Below, in pieces: positions 1 through 7,677 of a stretch of DNA of 64,000 nt (positions are counted from its first letter, which is position 1; each line of letters opens with the position of its first letter). The DNA is from Antarctobacter heliothermus. Lineage in GTDB: Bacteria > Pseudomonadota > Alphaproteobacteria > Rhodobacterales > Rhodobacteraceae. The notes under the pieces were generated by a model. That model was not told the origin of the DNA and made no database searches. It saw only the letters and a program-made list of their open reading frames with translations. The position numbers were made by a program, and so were the translations under genes. The stretch spans positions 3,415,001 through 3,479,000 of the forward strand of contig NZ_CP022540.1 in assembly GCF_002237555.1 (NCBI RefSeq), written 5' to 3'.

Positions 1-606
1 GTTCTGTCAGACGCCGCTCAGGCCCGCCTGCTGTCGGCGATCAACGATCAGGGCACCCCGCCCGAAACCCGCATCGTCGCCATTTCCAACCTTCAGGAAG
101 AGGGTCGCACCTGCGAACAGGCGCTGCGCCCGGACCTGTATTACCGTCTTGCCGCGCTCAAGATCGTGGTGCCGCCACTGCGCGCACGCGGAGAGGACAT
201 CCTGACCCTGTTCACCCGTCTTAGCGAAAGCTACGCGGATGAATACGGCTGTGAGGCCCCCAAGGTGTCGGCCCAAGAGGCGGCGCAACTGTTGCAGGCC
301 CCGTGGCCCGGCAATGTGCGCCAGCTGATCAACCTCGCAGAACGCGCTGTGCTGCAATCGCGCCGCGGGCAAGGCACCATCGCCTCACTGCTGATGAGCG
401 ATCATGACGACATGCAGCCGGTGATGACGACCGAGGGCAAGCCGCTCAAGGAATACGTCGAGGCGTTTGAGCGTATGCTGATCGACAACACCATGCGTCG
501 GCACAAGGGCTCGATCTCTGCTGTCATGGATGAGCTGTGCCTGCCGCGCCGGACCCTGAATGAAAAGATGGCCAAATACGGGCTGGCGCGCGCTGATTAT
601 CTCTGA
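1..606 (+). CDS. dctD: Sigma-54 response regulator, DctD-like (5' end missing)
   Basis: The window opens inside this gene; 201 codons remain. They carry the second half of a sigma-54-interacting AAA+ ATPase: RPDLYYRL near residue 43, the PPLRxRxEDI block near residue 58 and WPGNVRQL at residues 102-109. A Fis-type helix-turn-helix follows at about residues 160-200 (SISAVMDELCLPRRTLNEKM). This order is that of NtrC-family activators, and the C-terminus most resembles DctD, which activates C4-dicarboxylate uptake genes with sigma-54. The receiver domain and Walker A motif lie outside the window, so the DctD assignment rests on resemblance only. The stop overlaps the next start (TGATG), so the two genes are probably translationally coupled. 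Confidence 0.8.
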   Translation, partial: VLSDAAQARLLSAINDQGTPPETRIVAISNLQEEGRTCEQALRPDLYYRLAALKIVVPPLRARGEDILTLFTRLSESYADEYGCEAPKVSAQEAAQLLQAPWPGNVRQLINLAERAVLQSRRGQGTIASLLMSDHDDMQPVMTTEGKPLKEYVEAFERMLIDNTMRRHKGSISAVMDELCLPRRTLNEKMAKYGLARADYL

Positions 607-1187
607 TGCCGCGCGCGGGCGATCTGGCAGGGGTCTTTGACGATCCGGTCTGGGGCGCGGAAAAACGCGCGCTCCGGGCTATTCTGGCAGACACACCGCT
701 GGTCGAGGCGCTGAAATGGGGGCAGGCCTGTTACACGTTTGACGGTGCCAATGTGGCGATCATCGGCGGCTATTCCGATGGTTGTCGATTGGCGTTCTTA
801 AAGGGGACATTGATCGACGACCCAGAGGGCGCGCTGATCCTGACCGGCCCCAATTCACGCGCCTCCAAATACTTCAGCTTTCAGACGGCGGAAGAGGTGG
901 CGGCGCGCGCCGATCAGATTCGCGACTATGTCACCCGCGCCATCGCGGTCGAGAAATCCGGGAAAAAGGTCCATTTCGCCAAGGACGATCTCGAATCGCC
1001 AGAGGAATTGATCGACAGGCTGGACAGCGATCAGGCGTTCCGCGCGGCATGGGAGGCGCTGACCCCGGGCCGTCGGCGCGGCTATGTGCTGTACTTCTCC
1101 GGTGCGAAACAGGCCGCGACCCGCATCAATCGGATCGACAAACACGCCCCCCGAATCTTGCAGGGCAAGGGCATGCACGACCGATGA
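606..1187 (+). CDS. YdeI/OmpD-associated family protein (DUF1801-like)
   Basis: A 193-residue protein with an N-terminal DUF1801-type fold (ALKWGQACYTFDGANVAII around residues 36-54) and a C-terminal YdeI segment rich in arginine and lysine (GRRRGYVLYFSGAKQAATR near residues 155-173). Proteins of this family are small and cytoplasmic; the E. coli relative has been linked to bacteriocin and polymyxin tolerance, but the biochemical role is unsettled. The ATG overlaps the stop of the upstream activator by one base, so it is probably translated by coupling. It converges on the gap gene, with a shared hairpin terminator between them. Confidence 0.75.
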   Translation: MPRAGDLAGVFDDPVWGAEKRALRAILADTPLVEALKWGQACYTFDGANVAIIGGYSDGCRLAFLKGTLIDDPEGALILTGPNSRASKYFSFQTAEEVAARADQIRDYVTRAIAVEKSGKKVHFAKDDLESPEELIDRLDSDQAFRAAWEALTPGRRRGYVLYFSGAKQAATRINRIDKHAPRILQGKGMHDR

Positions 1188-1232
1188 ATTGCCGGTGCTG
1201 CGGACAGCCGAATCCCTAACAAGACGTAAAAA

Positions 1233-1264
1233 CGCCTCTGTAAGCCATTGATCTTACAGAGGCG
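1233..1264. terminator. Perfect 12-bp hairpin, probably a bidirectional terminator
   Basis: CGCCTCTGTAAG at 1233-1244 is the exact reverse complement of 1253-1264, with an 8-nt loop. A run of A precedes it (1228-1232), giving U-rich RNA on the minus strand, so it should stop gap transcription. It also lies 45 bp past the plus-strand YdeI gene. Confidence 0.75.
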
Positions 1265-1270
1265 CATTCT

Positions 1271-1286
1271 TGTCCACGCGTGGACA
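1271..1286. repeat. 16-bp perfect palindrome, copy 1 of 2
   Basis: TGTCCACGCGTGGACA is a perfect palindrome between the terminator and the 3' end of gap. The identical 16 bp, with the same following G, occurs again at 23527-23542. Its length suits a site for a dimeric DNA-binding protein, but no known operator of this sequence comes to mind. Confidence 0.6.
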
Positions 1287-1289
1287 GGC

Positions 1290-2294
1290 TCAATGCAGCA
1301 GGCGACCCATCGCGGCGGCCACATCGGCCATACGCGCCGAAAAGCCCCACTCATTGTCGTACCACGCCAGCACGCGCACCATCCGCTTGCCCACCACCTT
1401 GGTTTGATCGGGAGCAAAGACAGAAGAGTGGGTGGTGTGATTGAAATCGATCGAAACCTTTGGCTCAGGATCGTAGGACAGCACCGCCCCCATCCGTCCG
1501 CCAGCCGCCTCGGCCACCACCTCATTCACGTCCTCAACGGTCACATCCCGCGAGGCATAAAAGGTCAGGTCCACAGCCGACACGTTCGGCGTCGGCACCC
1601 GCACGGAAGATCCATCCAGCTTGCCCTTCAGGTTGGGCAGCACCTCACCCAACGCCGCCGCGGCCCCGGTCGAGGTCGGGATCATCGCCATCGCCGCGGC
1701 CCGGGCGCGGTACAGATCCTTATGACGCCGGTCCAAAGTCGGCTGGTCGCCGGTGTAGCTATGGATCGTGGTCATGATGCCTGACTCGATGCCAATGCCC
1801 TCATCCAGCACCTTCGCCAGCGGCGCGAGACAGTTCGTGGTGCACGATCCGTTCGACACCATGACATCGCCCTTGACCAGATCGCGGTGGTTGACGCCAT
1901 AGACTACGGTGCGCTGCACGTTCTTGGCCGGGGCAGAGATCAGCACCGATTTCGCACCGCGCCCCAGATGGGCGTCGGCCTTGGTCCCGTCATTGAACTG
2001 GCCAGTACATTCCAGAACGACGTCACAGCCGCTCCAGTCCAGTTCGGAGAGTTCATAAGAGGACATCACGTCAATCGGGCCGCGACCCAAATCGATGGAC
2101 TGATCCTTGACGGTCACATCGCCGGGAAAACGGCCATGGATGCTATCGTAGCGCAGCAGGTGGGCATGTGTGTCGATCGGCCCCGGAGCGTTGATCTTAA
2201 CCACCTGAACATCGTTGCGCGCCGACTCCGCGATATGTGCCAATGTGCATCGGCCAATGCGGCCAAATCCGTTGATCCCGATCGTGACGGTCAT
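1290..2294 (-). CDS. gap: Type I glyceraldehyde-3-phosphate dehydrogenase, GapB-like
   Basis: A 334-residue enzyme with the Rossmann motif INGFGRIGR (residues 7-15) and the catalytic SNGSCTTNC with Cys151. It oxidises glyceraldehyde-3-phosphate to 1,3-bisphosphoglycerate, or runs the reverse reaction in gluconeogenesis. At the end of the second beta strand it reads KINAPG (residues 33-38). The aspartate that usually selects NAD there (IND/VND) is Ala36, as in NADP-accepting GapB enzymes, so a biosynthetic, NADP-linked or dual-specificity role is inferred. Erythrose-4-phosphate dehydrogenase is the alternative within the family. A strong AGGAGG sits 6 bases before the ATG. The gene is monocistronic and ends at the 1233-1264 terminator. 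Confidence 0.9.
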   Translation of the reverse strand: MTVTIGINGFGRIGRCTLAHIAESARNDVQVVKINAPGPIDTHAHLLRYDSIHGRFPGDVTVKDQSIDLGRGPIDVMSSYELSELDWSGCDVVLECTGQFNDGTKADAHLGRGAKSVLISAPAKNVQRTVVYGVNHRDLVKGDVMVSNGSCTTNCLAPLAKVLDEGIGIESGIMTTIHSYTGDQPTLDRRHKDLYRARAAAMAMIPTSTGAAAALGEVLPNLKGKLDGSSVRVPTPNVSAVDLTFYASRDVTVEDVNEVVAEAAGGRMGAVLSYDPEPKVSIDFNHTTHSSVFAPDQTKVVGKRMVRVLAWYDNEWGFSARMADVAAAMGRLLH

Positions 2295-2419
2295 ATGCGC
2301 CTCCTAAAAAACTGTTGGGTTTCGTATAGGTCGGCTTGCTGCATCTGCAAAGAACATTAGCCCTTGTGAAACAGCATGTTAGCGATAAATGTGGCAAGGT
2401 TGCGCGTGGTGGCGCTAAC

Positions 2420-2453
2420 CCCAGCGCCACGTTTGCGGTAACGTGGCGCTGGG
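2420..2453. repeat. Perfect 14-bp inverted repeat upstream of the DoxX gene
   Basis: CCCAGCGCCACGTT (2420-2433) and its exact reverse complement (2440-2453) flank a 6-base loop. No T-run follows on either strand, so a classical terminator is unlikely. It ends 23 bases before the DoxX start and may be an operator or an mRNA leader hairpin. Confidence 0.6.
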
Positions 2454-2476
2454 TGGTTCGAAATAGTGAGTGACAG

Positions 2477-2866
2477 ATGTTTGAAAACCTGACGAGCTTT
2501 TTCGGGAGGTGCCTGATTGCGGTACTTTTTTTGGCCGGTGCTTTGCAAAAGGCGGTTGATCCTGGCGCCGCGCAGGCTTTGCTGACAGGTTGGAATTGGC
2601 CCGAGACACTGGTTTGGCTGGCGCTGATCTACAACGCGTTGGCCGGAGCGGCACTGATATTGGGGGTGGCGGTACGCCCGGTCGCGCTATCGCTGGCGGC
2701 GTATTGCGGCCTGACTGCCTTTTTCCACCTGATCCCGGACGATCCCTGGCAAATGAGTATCTTTGTCAAGAATTGGGCCATCGCGGGCGGATGCCTGGCG
2801 TTGGCGGCGCAGGGGGGCGGGGCGTTCCGCTTGCGGTTTGCGGACAAGCCACTAGGGTCCGGATAA
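2477..2866 (+). CDS. DoxX family membrane protein
   Basis: A 129-residue inner-membrane protein with about four hydrophobic segments (residues 9-25, 46-66, 70-90, 95-115), the length and pattern of the DoxX/SURF4-like family. Members are often linked to thiol or oxidative stress chemistry, but the activity of this subgroup is unknown. The ATG lies 23 bases after a perfect 14-bp inverted repeat that could control it. The next gene (DUF808) begins 19 bases after its stop, so the two are probably co-transcribed. Confidence 0.8.
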   Translation: MFENLTSFFGRCLIAVLFLAGALQKAVDPGAAQALLTGWNWPETLVWLALIYNALAGAALILGVAVRPVALSLAAYCGLTAFFHLIPDDPWQMSIFVKNWAIAGGCLALAAQGGGAFRLRFADKPLGSG

Positions 2867-2885
2867 ACGGAAAGGGAATAGCAGC

Positions 2886-3854
2886 ATGAGTGGACTTCTG
2901 GCACTGCTGGACGATGTATCAGCCATCGCCAAGGTGGCGGCGGCCTCTGTTGATGACATCGGCGCGGCGGCGATGAAGGCAGGGTCCAAGACGGCGGGGG
3001 TGCTGATCGACGACGCAGCGGTGACGCCGAAATACCTTCAGGGATTCGAACCAGCGCGGGAATTGCCGATCATCTGGCGCATCGCGCGCGGGTCCATCAT
3101 CAACAAATTGGTGTTCCTGATGCCTGCCGCGTTACTGATGGCGGCCTTTGCGCCTTGGCTGGTCTGGCCGCTGCTGATCCTGGGCGGCTGTTACCTCAGC
3201 TTTGAGGGGGCCGAAAAGATCGTGCATGTGCTGATGAAGCAGGACGACCATTCCGGCGGCCCTGACGGCAGCCACGATGTCGGCGATCCACTGCATCTGG
3301 AAGAGGCCAGGGTTAAAGGCGCAATCAAGACCGATTTCATCTTGTCGGCGGAAATCATGGTGATCTCACTCTCAGCCATCGACGCCCCGAGTTTTGCCAT
3401 GCAAGCGGCCACGCTGGCCGTTGTGGCGGTCATGATCACGGCTCTCGTCTATGGTGCCGTGGCGATCATCGTCAAAATGGATGACGTCGGCCTGTGGCTA
3501 AGCCTGAACGGACGGCTCAGCGTGACGCAGGGATTTGGAAAGTTGATCGTGAAATTCATGCCTTGGCTGCTGCGGGCGCTGTCCATTATCGGGACGGCGG
3601 CCATGCTCTGGGTTGGCGGGTCTATCATCGTGCATTCCAGCCACGAGATGGGCTGGCACTGGCCAGAAGAGACTGTACATCATGCCGCCGTCGCGCTGGG
3701 GCAGGGCAACGGCCTGTTGGAATGGGCCGTGACTGCGGGGATCGACTTTGTCATCGGCTTTGTGGTCGGGCTGATCCTGATTCCCATCGGCACGAAACTG
3801 GTCGCGCCGATCTGGGCACGCCTCTTTGGCGATGACACAGCAAAGGCGCACTAA
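2886..3854 (+). CDS. DUF808 (YedI-type) membrane protein
   Basis: A 322-residue protein opening with MSGLLALLDDVSAIAKVAAAS and then GSKTAGVLIDDAAVTPKY, the hallmark start of the DUF808/YedI family. Several hydrophobic segments follow (about 75-105, 165-195, 225-250 and 275-300), so it is a polytopic inner-membrane protein. The function of the family is unknown. It probably shares a transcript with the DoxX gene 19 bases upstream. A GC-rich hairpin lies 40 bases past the stop. Confidence 0.85.
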   Translation: MSGLLALLDDVSAIAKVAAASVDDIGAAAMKAGSKTAGVLIDDAAVTPKYLQGFEPARELPIIWRIARGSIINKLVFLMPAALLMAAFAPWLVWPLLILGGCYLSFEGAEKIVHVLMKQDDHSGGPDGSHDVGDPLHLEEARVKGAIKTDFILSAEIMVISLSAIDAPSFAMQAATLAVVAVMITALVYGAVAIIVKMDDVGLWLSLNGRLSVTQGFGKLIVKFMPWLLRALSIIGTAAMLWVGGSIIVHSSHEMGWHWPEETVHHAAVALGQGNGLLEWAVTAGIDFVIGFVVGLILIPIGTKLVAPIWARLFGDDTAKAH

Positions 3855-3894
3855 GCCGGTCCGTCCACACGATAAAACCCTGGCAATAAAAAAC

Positions 3895-3917
3895 GGCGCG
3901 TCCTAATGGGACGCGCC
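3895..3917. terminator. Hairpin terminator between convergent genes
   Basis: GGCGCGTCC (3895-3903) pairs with GGACGCGCC (3909-3917) around a 5-base loop. The minus-strand transcript would continue into a U-rich run (complement of the A-rich 3887-3893), so it best serves the leftward IalB gene. It may also stop the rightward DUF808 transcript. Confidence 0.7.
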
Positions 3918-3944
3918 ATTCTTCGTTTCAAATCACGGCTAACG

Positions 3945-4547
3945 TCAGCGCGCGGTGGTCTGTTCGAACGCAGCGGTGAAACCAGCCAGCGACATTGACA
4001 GGCTGACAGGCTGTTCGGGGGCCAGCATCGGGACCAGCATCACGCGTGCTGCACTGCCCGCCTTGAACCGTTCGATGTCGTCGGCAAGAAAACCGACGCG
4101 GGCGAAACACCCTTGCGAGTTGCAGAACGAATAGTCATACCGCTTTGCGTCACGGGAATCGACCTGAACGGTCAGCTTGGCCGGAAGCAGGGTTTCCAGC
4201 GGCACGGTGAACACACCAGCAGCGACAGCCTGACCTGCATCTTCTACCTTGAAGATATAAACGTCGGCCAGTTTTGTGCCATCTTCATCTTCCAGAAGCT
4301 GATACATCTGGCAGATTTCGCGGTCGTCGGCGATCTTCAGGCACTGCACAGACCAGTCCTTGTGAACCTCCTTGAGGTAGGGCTCTGGCACATCCGCCGC
4401 GCCTGCGGCAGGCGGCGTCACTTGAACCGTCTCGCCGAGATCAAGGCCGGAGCCTGCGGGCGGATCGCCGCCATCGGCAGACTGGGCGTACCCCGCACCA
4501 GCGCCCAGCGAGGCGATCAACGACAAAAGGATAAGCGGTTTTTTCAT
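3945..4547 (-). CDS. Invasion-associated locus B (IalB) family protein
   Basis: A 200-residue exported protein. The signal peptide MKKPLILLSLIASLGAGAGYAQ is cleaved after YA, followed by a Gly/Pro/Asp-rich linker and an IalB domain from about residue 58 (KDWSVQC, REICQMYQ, then FCNSQGCFARVGF near residue 143). Paired cysteines suggest periplasmic disulfides. The family is named after a Bartonella factor linked to erythrocyte entry, but it is widespread in free-living alphaproteobacteria and probably has a general envelope role. It is monocistronic with the terminator at 3895-3917 downstream. Confidence 0.85.
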   Translation of the reverse strand: MKKPLILLSLIASLGAGAGYAQSADGGDPPAGSGLDLGETVQVTPPAAGAADVPEPYLKEVHKDWSVQCLKIADDREICQMYQLLEDEDGTKLADVYIFKVEDAGQAVAAGVFTVPLETLLPAKLTVQVDSRDAKRYDYSFCNSQGCFARVGFLADDIERFKAGSAARVMLVPMLAPEQPVSLSMSLAGFTAAFEQTTAR

Positions 4548-4721
4548 GATGTCCTCTAAAATCCGGTCATTGGCTGTCGTTCGATTAACATGCGTCGGTC
4601 GCGGTGTCAGGGAGGAAATGGTGCATGACGCAGGGTTGATGCGCGGAACGCCGCGCGTCTGCCGTGGCGGCCTTTATCGCCTAGTCCACGATCATGCGAC
4701 ACAGGCACGATTCGGGGACCG

Positions 4722-4755
4722 AAAAAAAAGGAAAAGGGCCCGTGGGCCCTTTTCC
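4722..4755 (-). terminator. Minus-strand intrinsic terminator (12-bp perfect stem)
   Basis: GGAAAAGGGCCC (4730-4741) is exactly complementary to 4744-4755. Eight As at 4722-4729 give eight Us after the stem on the minus strand. It would end a leftward transcript coming from the 4760-4970 region, either read-through of the RNA at 4872-4970 or a second tandem RNA. Confidence 0.6.
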
Positions 4756-4871
4756 ATTTCACTCCCTGTCGGACCGGCCGACTTTGTTATTGAGGGGACG
4801 CTAGAAGAAGACATGCGTCTGGTCAACAGGGATTTCCATGTTCTTTTCCGGCAACTTCGGATTTTTTCCCG

Positions 4872-4970
4872 ACTCAAAAAAGCCGCGCCCGAGGGCGCGG
4901 CCAGTCTGACAGGGAGGAAGTCAGTCCGGGACAGGAGAGGACATGTTGCCCCGAACAGGAAACATACTGG
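4872..4970 (-). ncRNA. Candidate small RNA with CCUCC loop (cuckoo/CcsR-like)
   Basis: Read on the minus strand, CTGAC and GTCAG (4924-4920 and 4910-4906) form a small stem exposing the loop UUCCUCCCU, an anti-Shine-Dalgarno sequence. Directly after it comes the GC-rich hairpin 4901-4882 with six Us (4881-4876). A CCUCC-loop stem followed by an intrinsic terminator is the arrangement of the CcsR ('cuckoo') sRNAs described in Rhodobacter. A further weak inverted repeat (ATGTT...AACAT, 4943-4965) would sit at the 5' end. The 5' boundary is a guess and no promoter is assigned. Unlike known CcsR genes, there is no DUF1127 gene beside it. Confidence 0.45.
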
Positions 4971-5023
4971 CATCAATTGGTTAAGGATGTATGTTCCTGC
5001 CACGCGACCTAGGGAGAGAATGC

Positions 5024-6565
5024 ATGGGGAACGGAGTTTTCGTTGGCGGCGCCGGACCGGACTATGGCGAAAAACAATATCTCGATCTGGGATACGCCAA
5101 CCGACACGGGCTGGTGGCGGGGGCCACGGGCACCGGCAAGACGGTCACGTTGCAGATCCTCACAGAGGGGTTTTCGGCTGCTGGCGTCCCGGTCTTTCTG
5201 GCCGATGTAAAGGGCGATTTGTCCGGTCTGGCCATCGCGGGGCGCGACACGCACAAACTGCACAGCCCGTTCATGGACCGTAACGCGACCATCGGTTTCG
5301 ACACCTTTGCCTATGACGCCTTTCCGGTCTGTTTCTGGGATCTGTTTGGTGAGCAGGGCCATCCGGTGCGCACCACGGTGACAGAGATGGGACCGCTGAT
5401 GCTGTCGCGGCTAATGGACCTGTCCGAGGCGCAGGAGGGCATCCTGAACATAGCGTTCCGCCTGAGTGACGAAGAGGGCCTGCCGCTGCTTGATCTGGAT
5501 GATCTGCGCTCGATGTTGGCCTGGATGGGGGAACATCGCAAGGATCTGTCGCTGCGCTATGGCAACATCTCCGTGGCCTCGATCGGGGCGATCCAACGGC
5601 GACTGTTGGTGCTGGAAAACGAAGGCGGCGGGGGGATGTTTGGTGAACCCGCGCTGGATCTGGCCGATTTGATGCAACGCGCGCCGGACGGGCGGGGCAT
5701 GATCAATATCTTGGCCGCAGACAAACTGATGCACAGTCCGCGCCTGTATGCGACCTTTCTATTGTGGCTGCTGTCAGAGTTGTTCGAAGAACTGCCAGAG
5801 GTGGGCGACCCGGACAAACCTCGATTGGTGTTCTTCTTTGATGAGGCGCATCTGCTGTTTGACGGTGCGCCCAAGGCGTTGATCGACAAGGTCGAACAGG
5901 TGGCGCGTCTGATCCGCTCCAAAGGGGTTGGCGTTTATTTCGTCACCCAATCCCCCGATGACATCCCCGAGGACATTCTTGGCCAGCTGGGTAATCGGGT
6001 CCAACATGCGCTGCGCGCCTTTACTGCGCGCGACAGGCGCGCCCTGCGGTTGGCCGCCGAAACCTATCGAGACAACCCGGCGCTGGACATCGAACAGGCC
6101 ATCCGCACGGTCGGCGTAGGAGAGGCAGTAACATCGTTTCTGGAACGCAAGGGCGCGCCCGGCATGGCGCAGCGCACACTGATCCGCCCACCATCGTCGC
6201 AGTTGGGCCCGATCACACCGGCGGAACGGCGCGCCATTCTGGGTGCCTCGCCGCAGGCCGGGAAATACGACACGCCCGTGGACCGCGACTCGGCCCATGA
6301 GATCCTGCGCGCACGCGCCGAAAATGCCGCCAAGGCCGCTGAACAGGCCGAACGCGCCGAAGAAGAGGCAGAGGCGCAGGCCCGCGAGCACAGTGCAGGA
6401 CGGCGCTATTCAGGCACACGGGTCAGCCGGTCTACGTCCAAGCCGGTTCGACGCGGCAAAAGCTTTGGCGAGGCGATGGGCGACATGGTGATGAAAGAAC
6501 TGACCGGCACCACTGGCCGCCGCATCGTGCGTGGTGTTCTAGGCGGGTTGTTCCGAGGCCGGTGA
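5024..6565 (+). CDS. HerA-like ATPase (DUF853, YjgR type)
   Basis: A 513-residue P-loop ATPase: Walker A GATGTGKT at residues 33-40, Walker B FFFDEAHLLF near residue 270, then a VYFVTQSPDDIPEDI sensor stretch and a charged Ala/Glu-rich C-terminal region. This is the DUF853 (YjgR) family, related to HerA/FtsK translocases; the substrate is unknown. I place the start at the ATG preceded by AGGGAGAGA rather than the ATG 33 bases upstream, because MGNGVFVGG is the family-like beginning. No neighbouring NurA nuclease is present, so it is not a HerA-NurA pair. Confidence 0.85.
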   Translation: MGNGVFVGGAGPDYGEKQYLDLGYANRHGLVAGATGTGKTVTLQILTEGFSAAGVPVFLADVKGDLSGLAIAGRDTHKLHSPFMDRNATIGFDTFAYDAFPVCFWDLFGEQGHPVRTTVTEMGPLMLSRLMDLSEAQEGILNIAFRLSDEEGLPLLDLDDLRSMLAWMGEHRKDLSLRYGNISVASIGAIQRRLLVLENEGGGGMFGEPALDLADLMQRAPDGRGMINILAADKLMHSPRLYATFLLWLLSELFEELPEVGDPDKPRLVFFFDEAHLLFDGAPKALIDKVEQVARLIRSKGVGVYFVTQSPDDIPEDILGQLGNRVQHALRAFTARDRRALRLAAETYRDNPALDIEQAIRTVGVGEAVTSFLERKGAPGMAQRTLIRPPSSQLGPITPAERRAILGASPQAGKYDTPVDRDSAHEILRARAENAAKAAEQAERAEEEAEAQAREHSAGRRYSGTRVSRSTSKPVRRGKSFGEAMGDMVMKELTGTTGRRIVRGVLGGLFRGR

Positions 6566-6702
6566 GGGCGGTTAGTCTTTCATCACGGTCGCGGACTATG
6601 GTGAGGGCGCGACGGCTTGTTTGATCGGCGTGAAATTGGTATCTGAGGTGCGCATATCAGTGCGTGAATGCGCGACCAACATACTGAACAAGGAACGATG
6701 CC

Positions 6703-7119
6703 TTGCGCCTCACGTCATTTACCGATTTCGGCCTTCGGGTGCTCATGCGGATGGCGGGAACACCTGATCGGGCTTTTACCACAGCGGAACTGGCCCAGGA
6801 ATTTGCGATCTCGCGCAATCATCTGGCCAAGGTCATTTCAGCCCTTGCTGCGGCGGGGTATCTGGAAACGCGCCGGGGCGGAGGCGGCGGCGCGGTTCTG
6901 TCACACCTGCCGGAGGATATCCGCCTTGGCGATGTGGTCGCCGATCTGGAAGCCGGTCAATCAATTGTGGAATGTTTCCTGCCCGATGGGGGCTCCTGCA
7001 CCTTAATGCCGCAATGCCGTCTAAAGTCCCGCCTGGCGAAGGCGGAAAAGGCCTTTATTGCGGATTTGAACAAAAGCACGCTTGCTGATTGCCTGTACCG
7101 ACCCGCTCCGGCCGACTAA
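6703..7119 (+). CDS. nsrR: Rrf2-family regulator, NsrR-like, with Fe-S cysteines
   Basis: A 138-residue winged-helix repressor. It has the family start MRLTSFTDFGLRVLM, a recognition helix near SRNHLAKVISALAAAGYLET, and three cysteines at 91, 99 and 105 (ECFLPDGGSCTLMPQC). Three cysteines in this spacing bind the nitric-oxide-sensing iron-sulfur cluster in NsrR, and the sequence fits NsrR better than IscR or RirA. The start is TTG, preceded by AGGAAC 7 bases upstream; no ATG in frame gives the conserved N-terminus. The upstream region may hold its own operator. The following YbaN gene might be a target, but that is only inferred from adjacency. Confidence 0.8.
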   Translation: MRLTSFTDFGLRVLMRMAGTPDRAFTTAELAQEFAISRNHLAKVISALAAAGYLETRRGGGGGAVLSHLPEDIRLGDVVADLEAGQSIVECFLPDGGSCTLMPQCRLKSRLAKAEKAFIADLNKSTLADCLYRPAPAD

Positions 7120-7242
7120 CGGGCGGTTGCGGCAAGGATCGGGTCCGCACGCATTCCTGATGGTTCAAGTTGGGTTTTGCTTGCCAAGTTTGGTCGTCGG
7201 ATATAATAGGCGCTTGAAATGCGCATTAGGGGAGCGACTTGC

Positions 7243-7677
7243 ATGCTCACCAACCTTCATCGCTGGCCGGCCAGATCCTTTTGGTTCCTCACCGGGGGAC
7301 TTGCATTGCTCTTGGGTGCTGTGGGCGCGGTACTGCCTATCCTGCCAACGACGCCCTTTGTCATCCTGTCCGCCTTTGCCTTCGGCAAAAGCTGTCCACG
7401 ATTGCAAGTGTGGTTGGAAAGTCGCCCGGTCTTTGGTCCTGCGATCACCGATTGGCGCACCCACGGTGCGATTGCACCGCGCTACAAGGCGATTTCGGTC
7501 TTAATGATGGCAGGAGCGCTTGGCCTTGGTCTTGCTTCGGCCTTGCCCTTGGCGATCAAGTTGCTGCAAGCCGTGCTGGTCGCGGCGGGTGCGTGGTTCT
7601 TCCTCAGTCGGCCCAATCCCCTTGGTTGTAGCACAACCTGTCTGACCATCCGCCGAAGACCGCCCGCTGATCGGTAA
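7243..7677 (+). CDS. YbaN family (DUF454) small membrane protein
   Basis: A 144-residue protein with the DUF454 core: a hydrophobic hairpin (FLTGGLALLLGAVGAVLPIL) followed by PTTPFVILSAFAFGKSCPR, a short cytoplasmic part and a second pair of hydrophobic helices near residues 85-125. Function is unknown; some relatives sit near heme or respiration genes. I use the ATG preceded by AGGGGAG (about 10 bases away) rather than an in-frame ATG 24 bases earlier. The final ~20 residues (CSTTCLTIRRRPPADR) look atypical and lie at the edge of the decayed region, so the natural C-terminus may have been altered. Confidence 0.75.
   Translation: MLTNLHRWPARSFWFLTGGLALLLGAVGAVLPILPTTPFVILSAFAFGKSCPRLQVWLESRPVFGPAITDWRTHGAIAPRYKAISVLMMAGALGLGLASALPLAIKLLQAVLVAAGAWFFLSRPNPLGCSTTCLTIRRRPPADR

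Larger units (their letters stand above)
4548..5023. other. Gene-free interval with two minus-strand hairpin terminators
   Basis: No convincing protein gene fits these 476 bases. The first 170 bases are the divergent promoter side of the IalB gene. The rest holds two strong hairpins (4730-4755 and 4882-4901), each followed by a U-run only on the minus strand although no minus-strand protein gene ends there. That is the reason for proposing small RNA genes. Confidence 0.6.
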
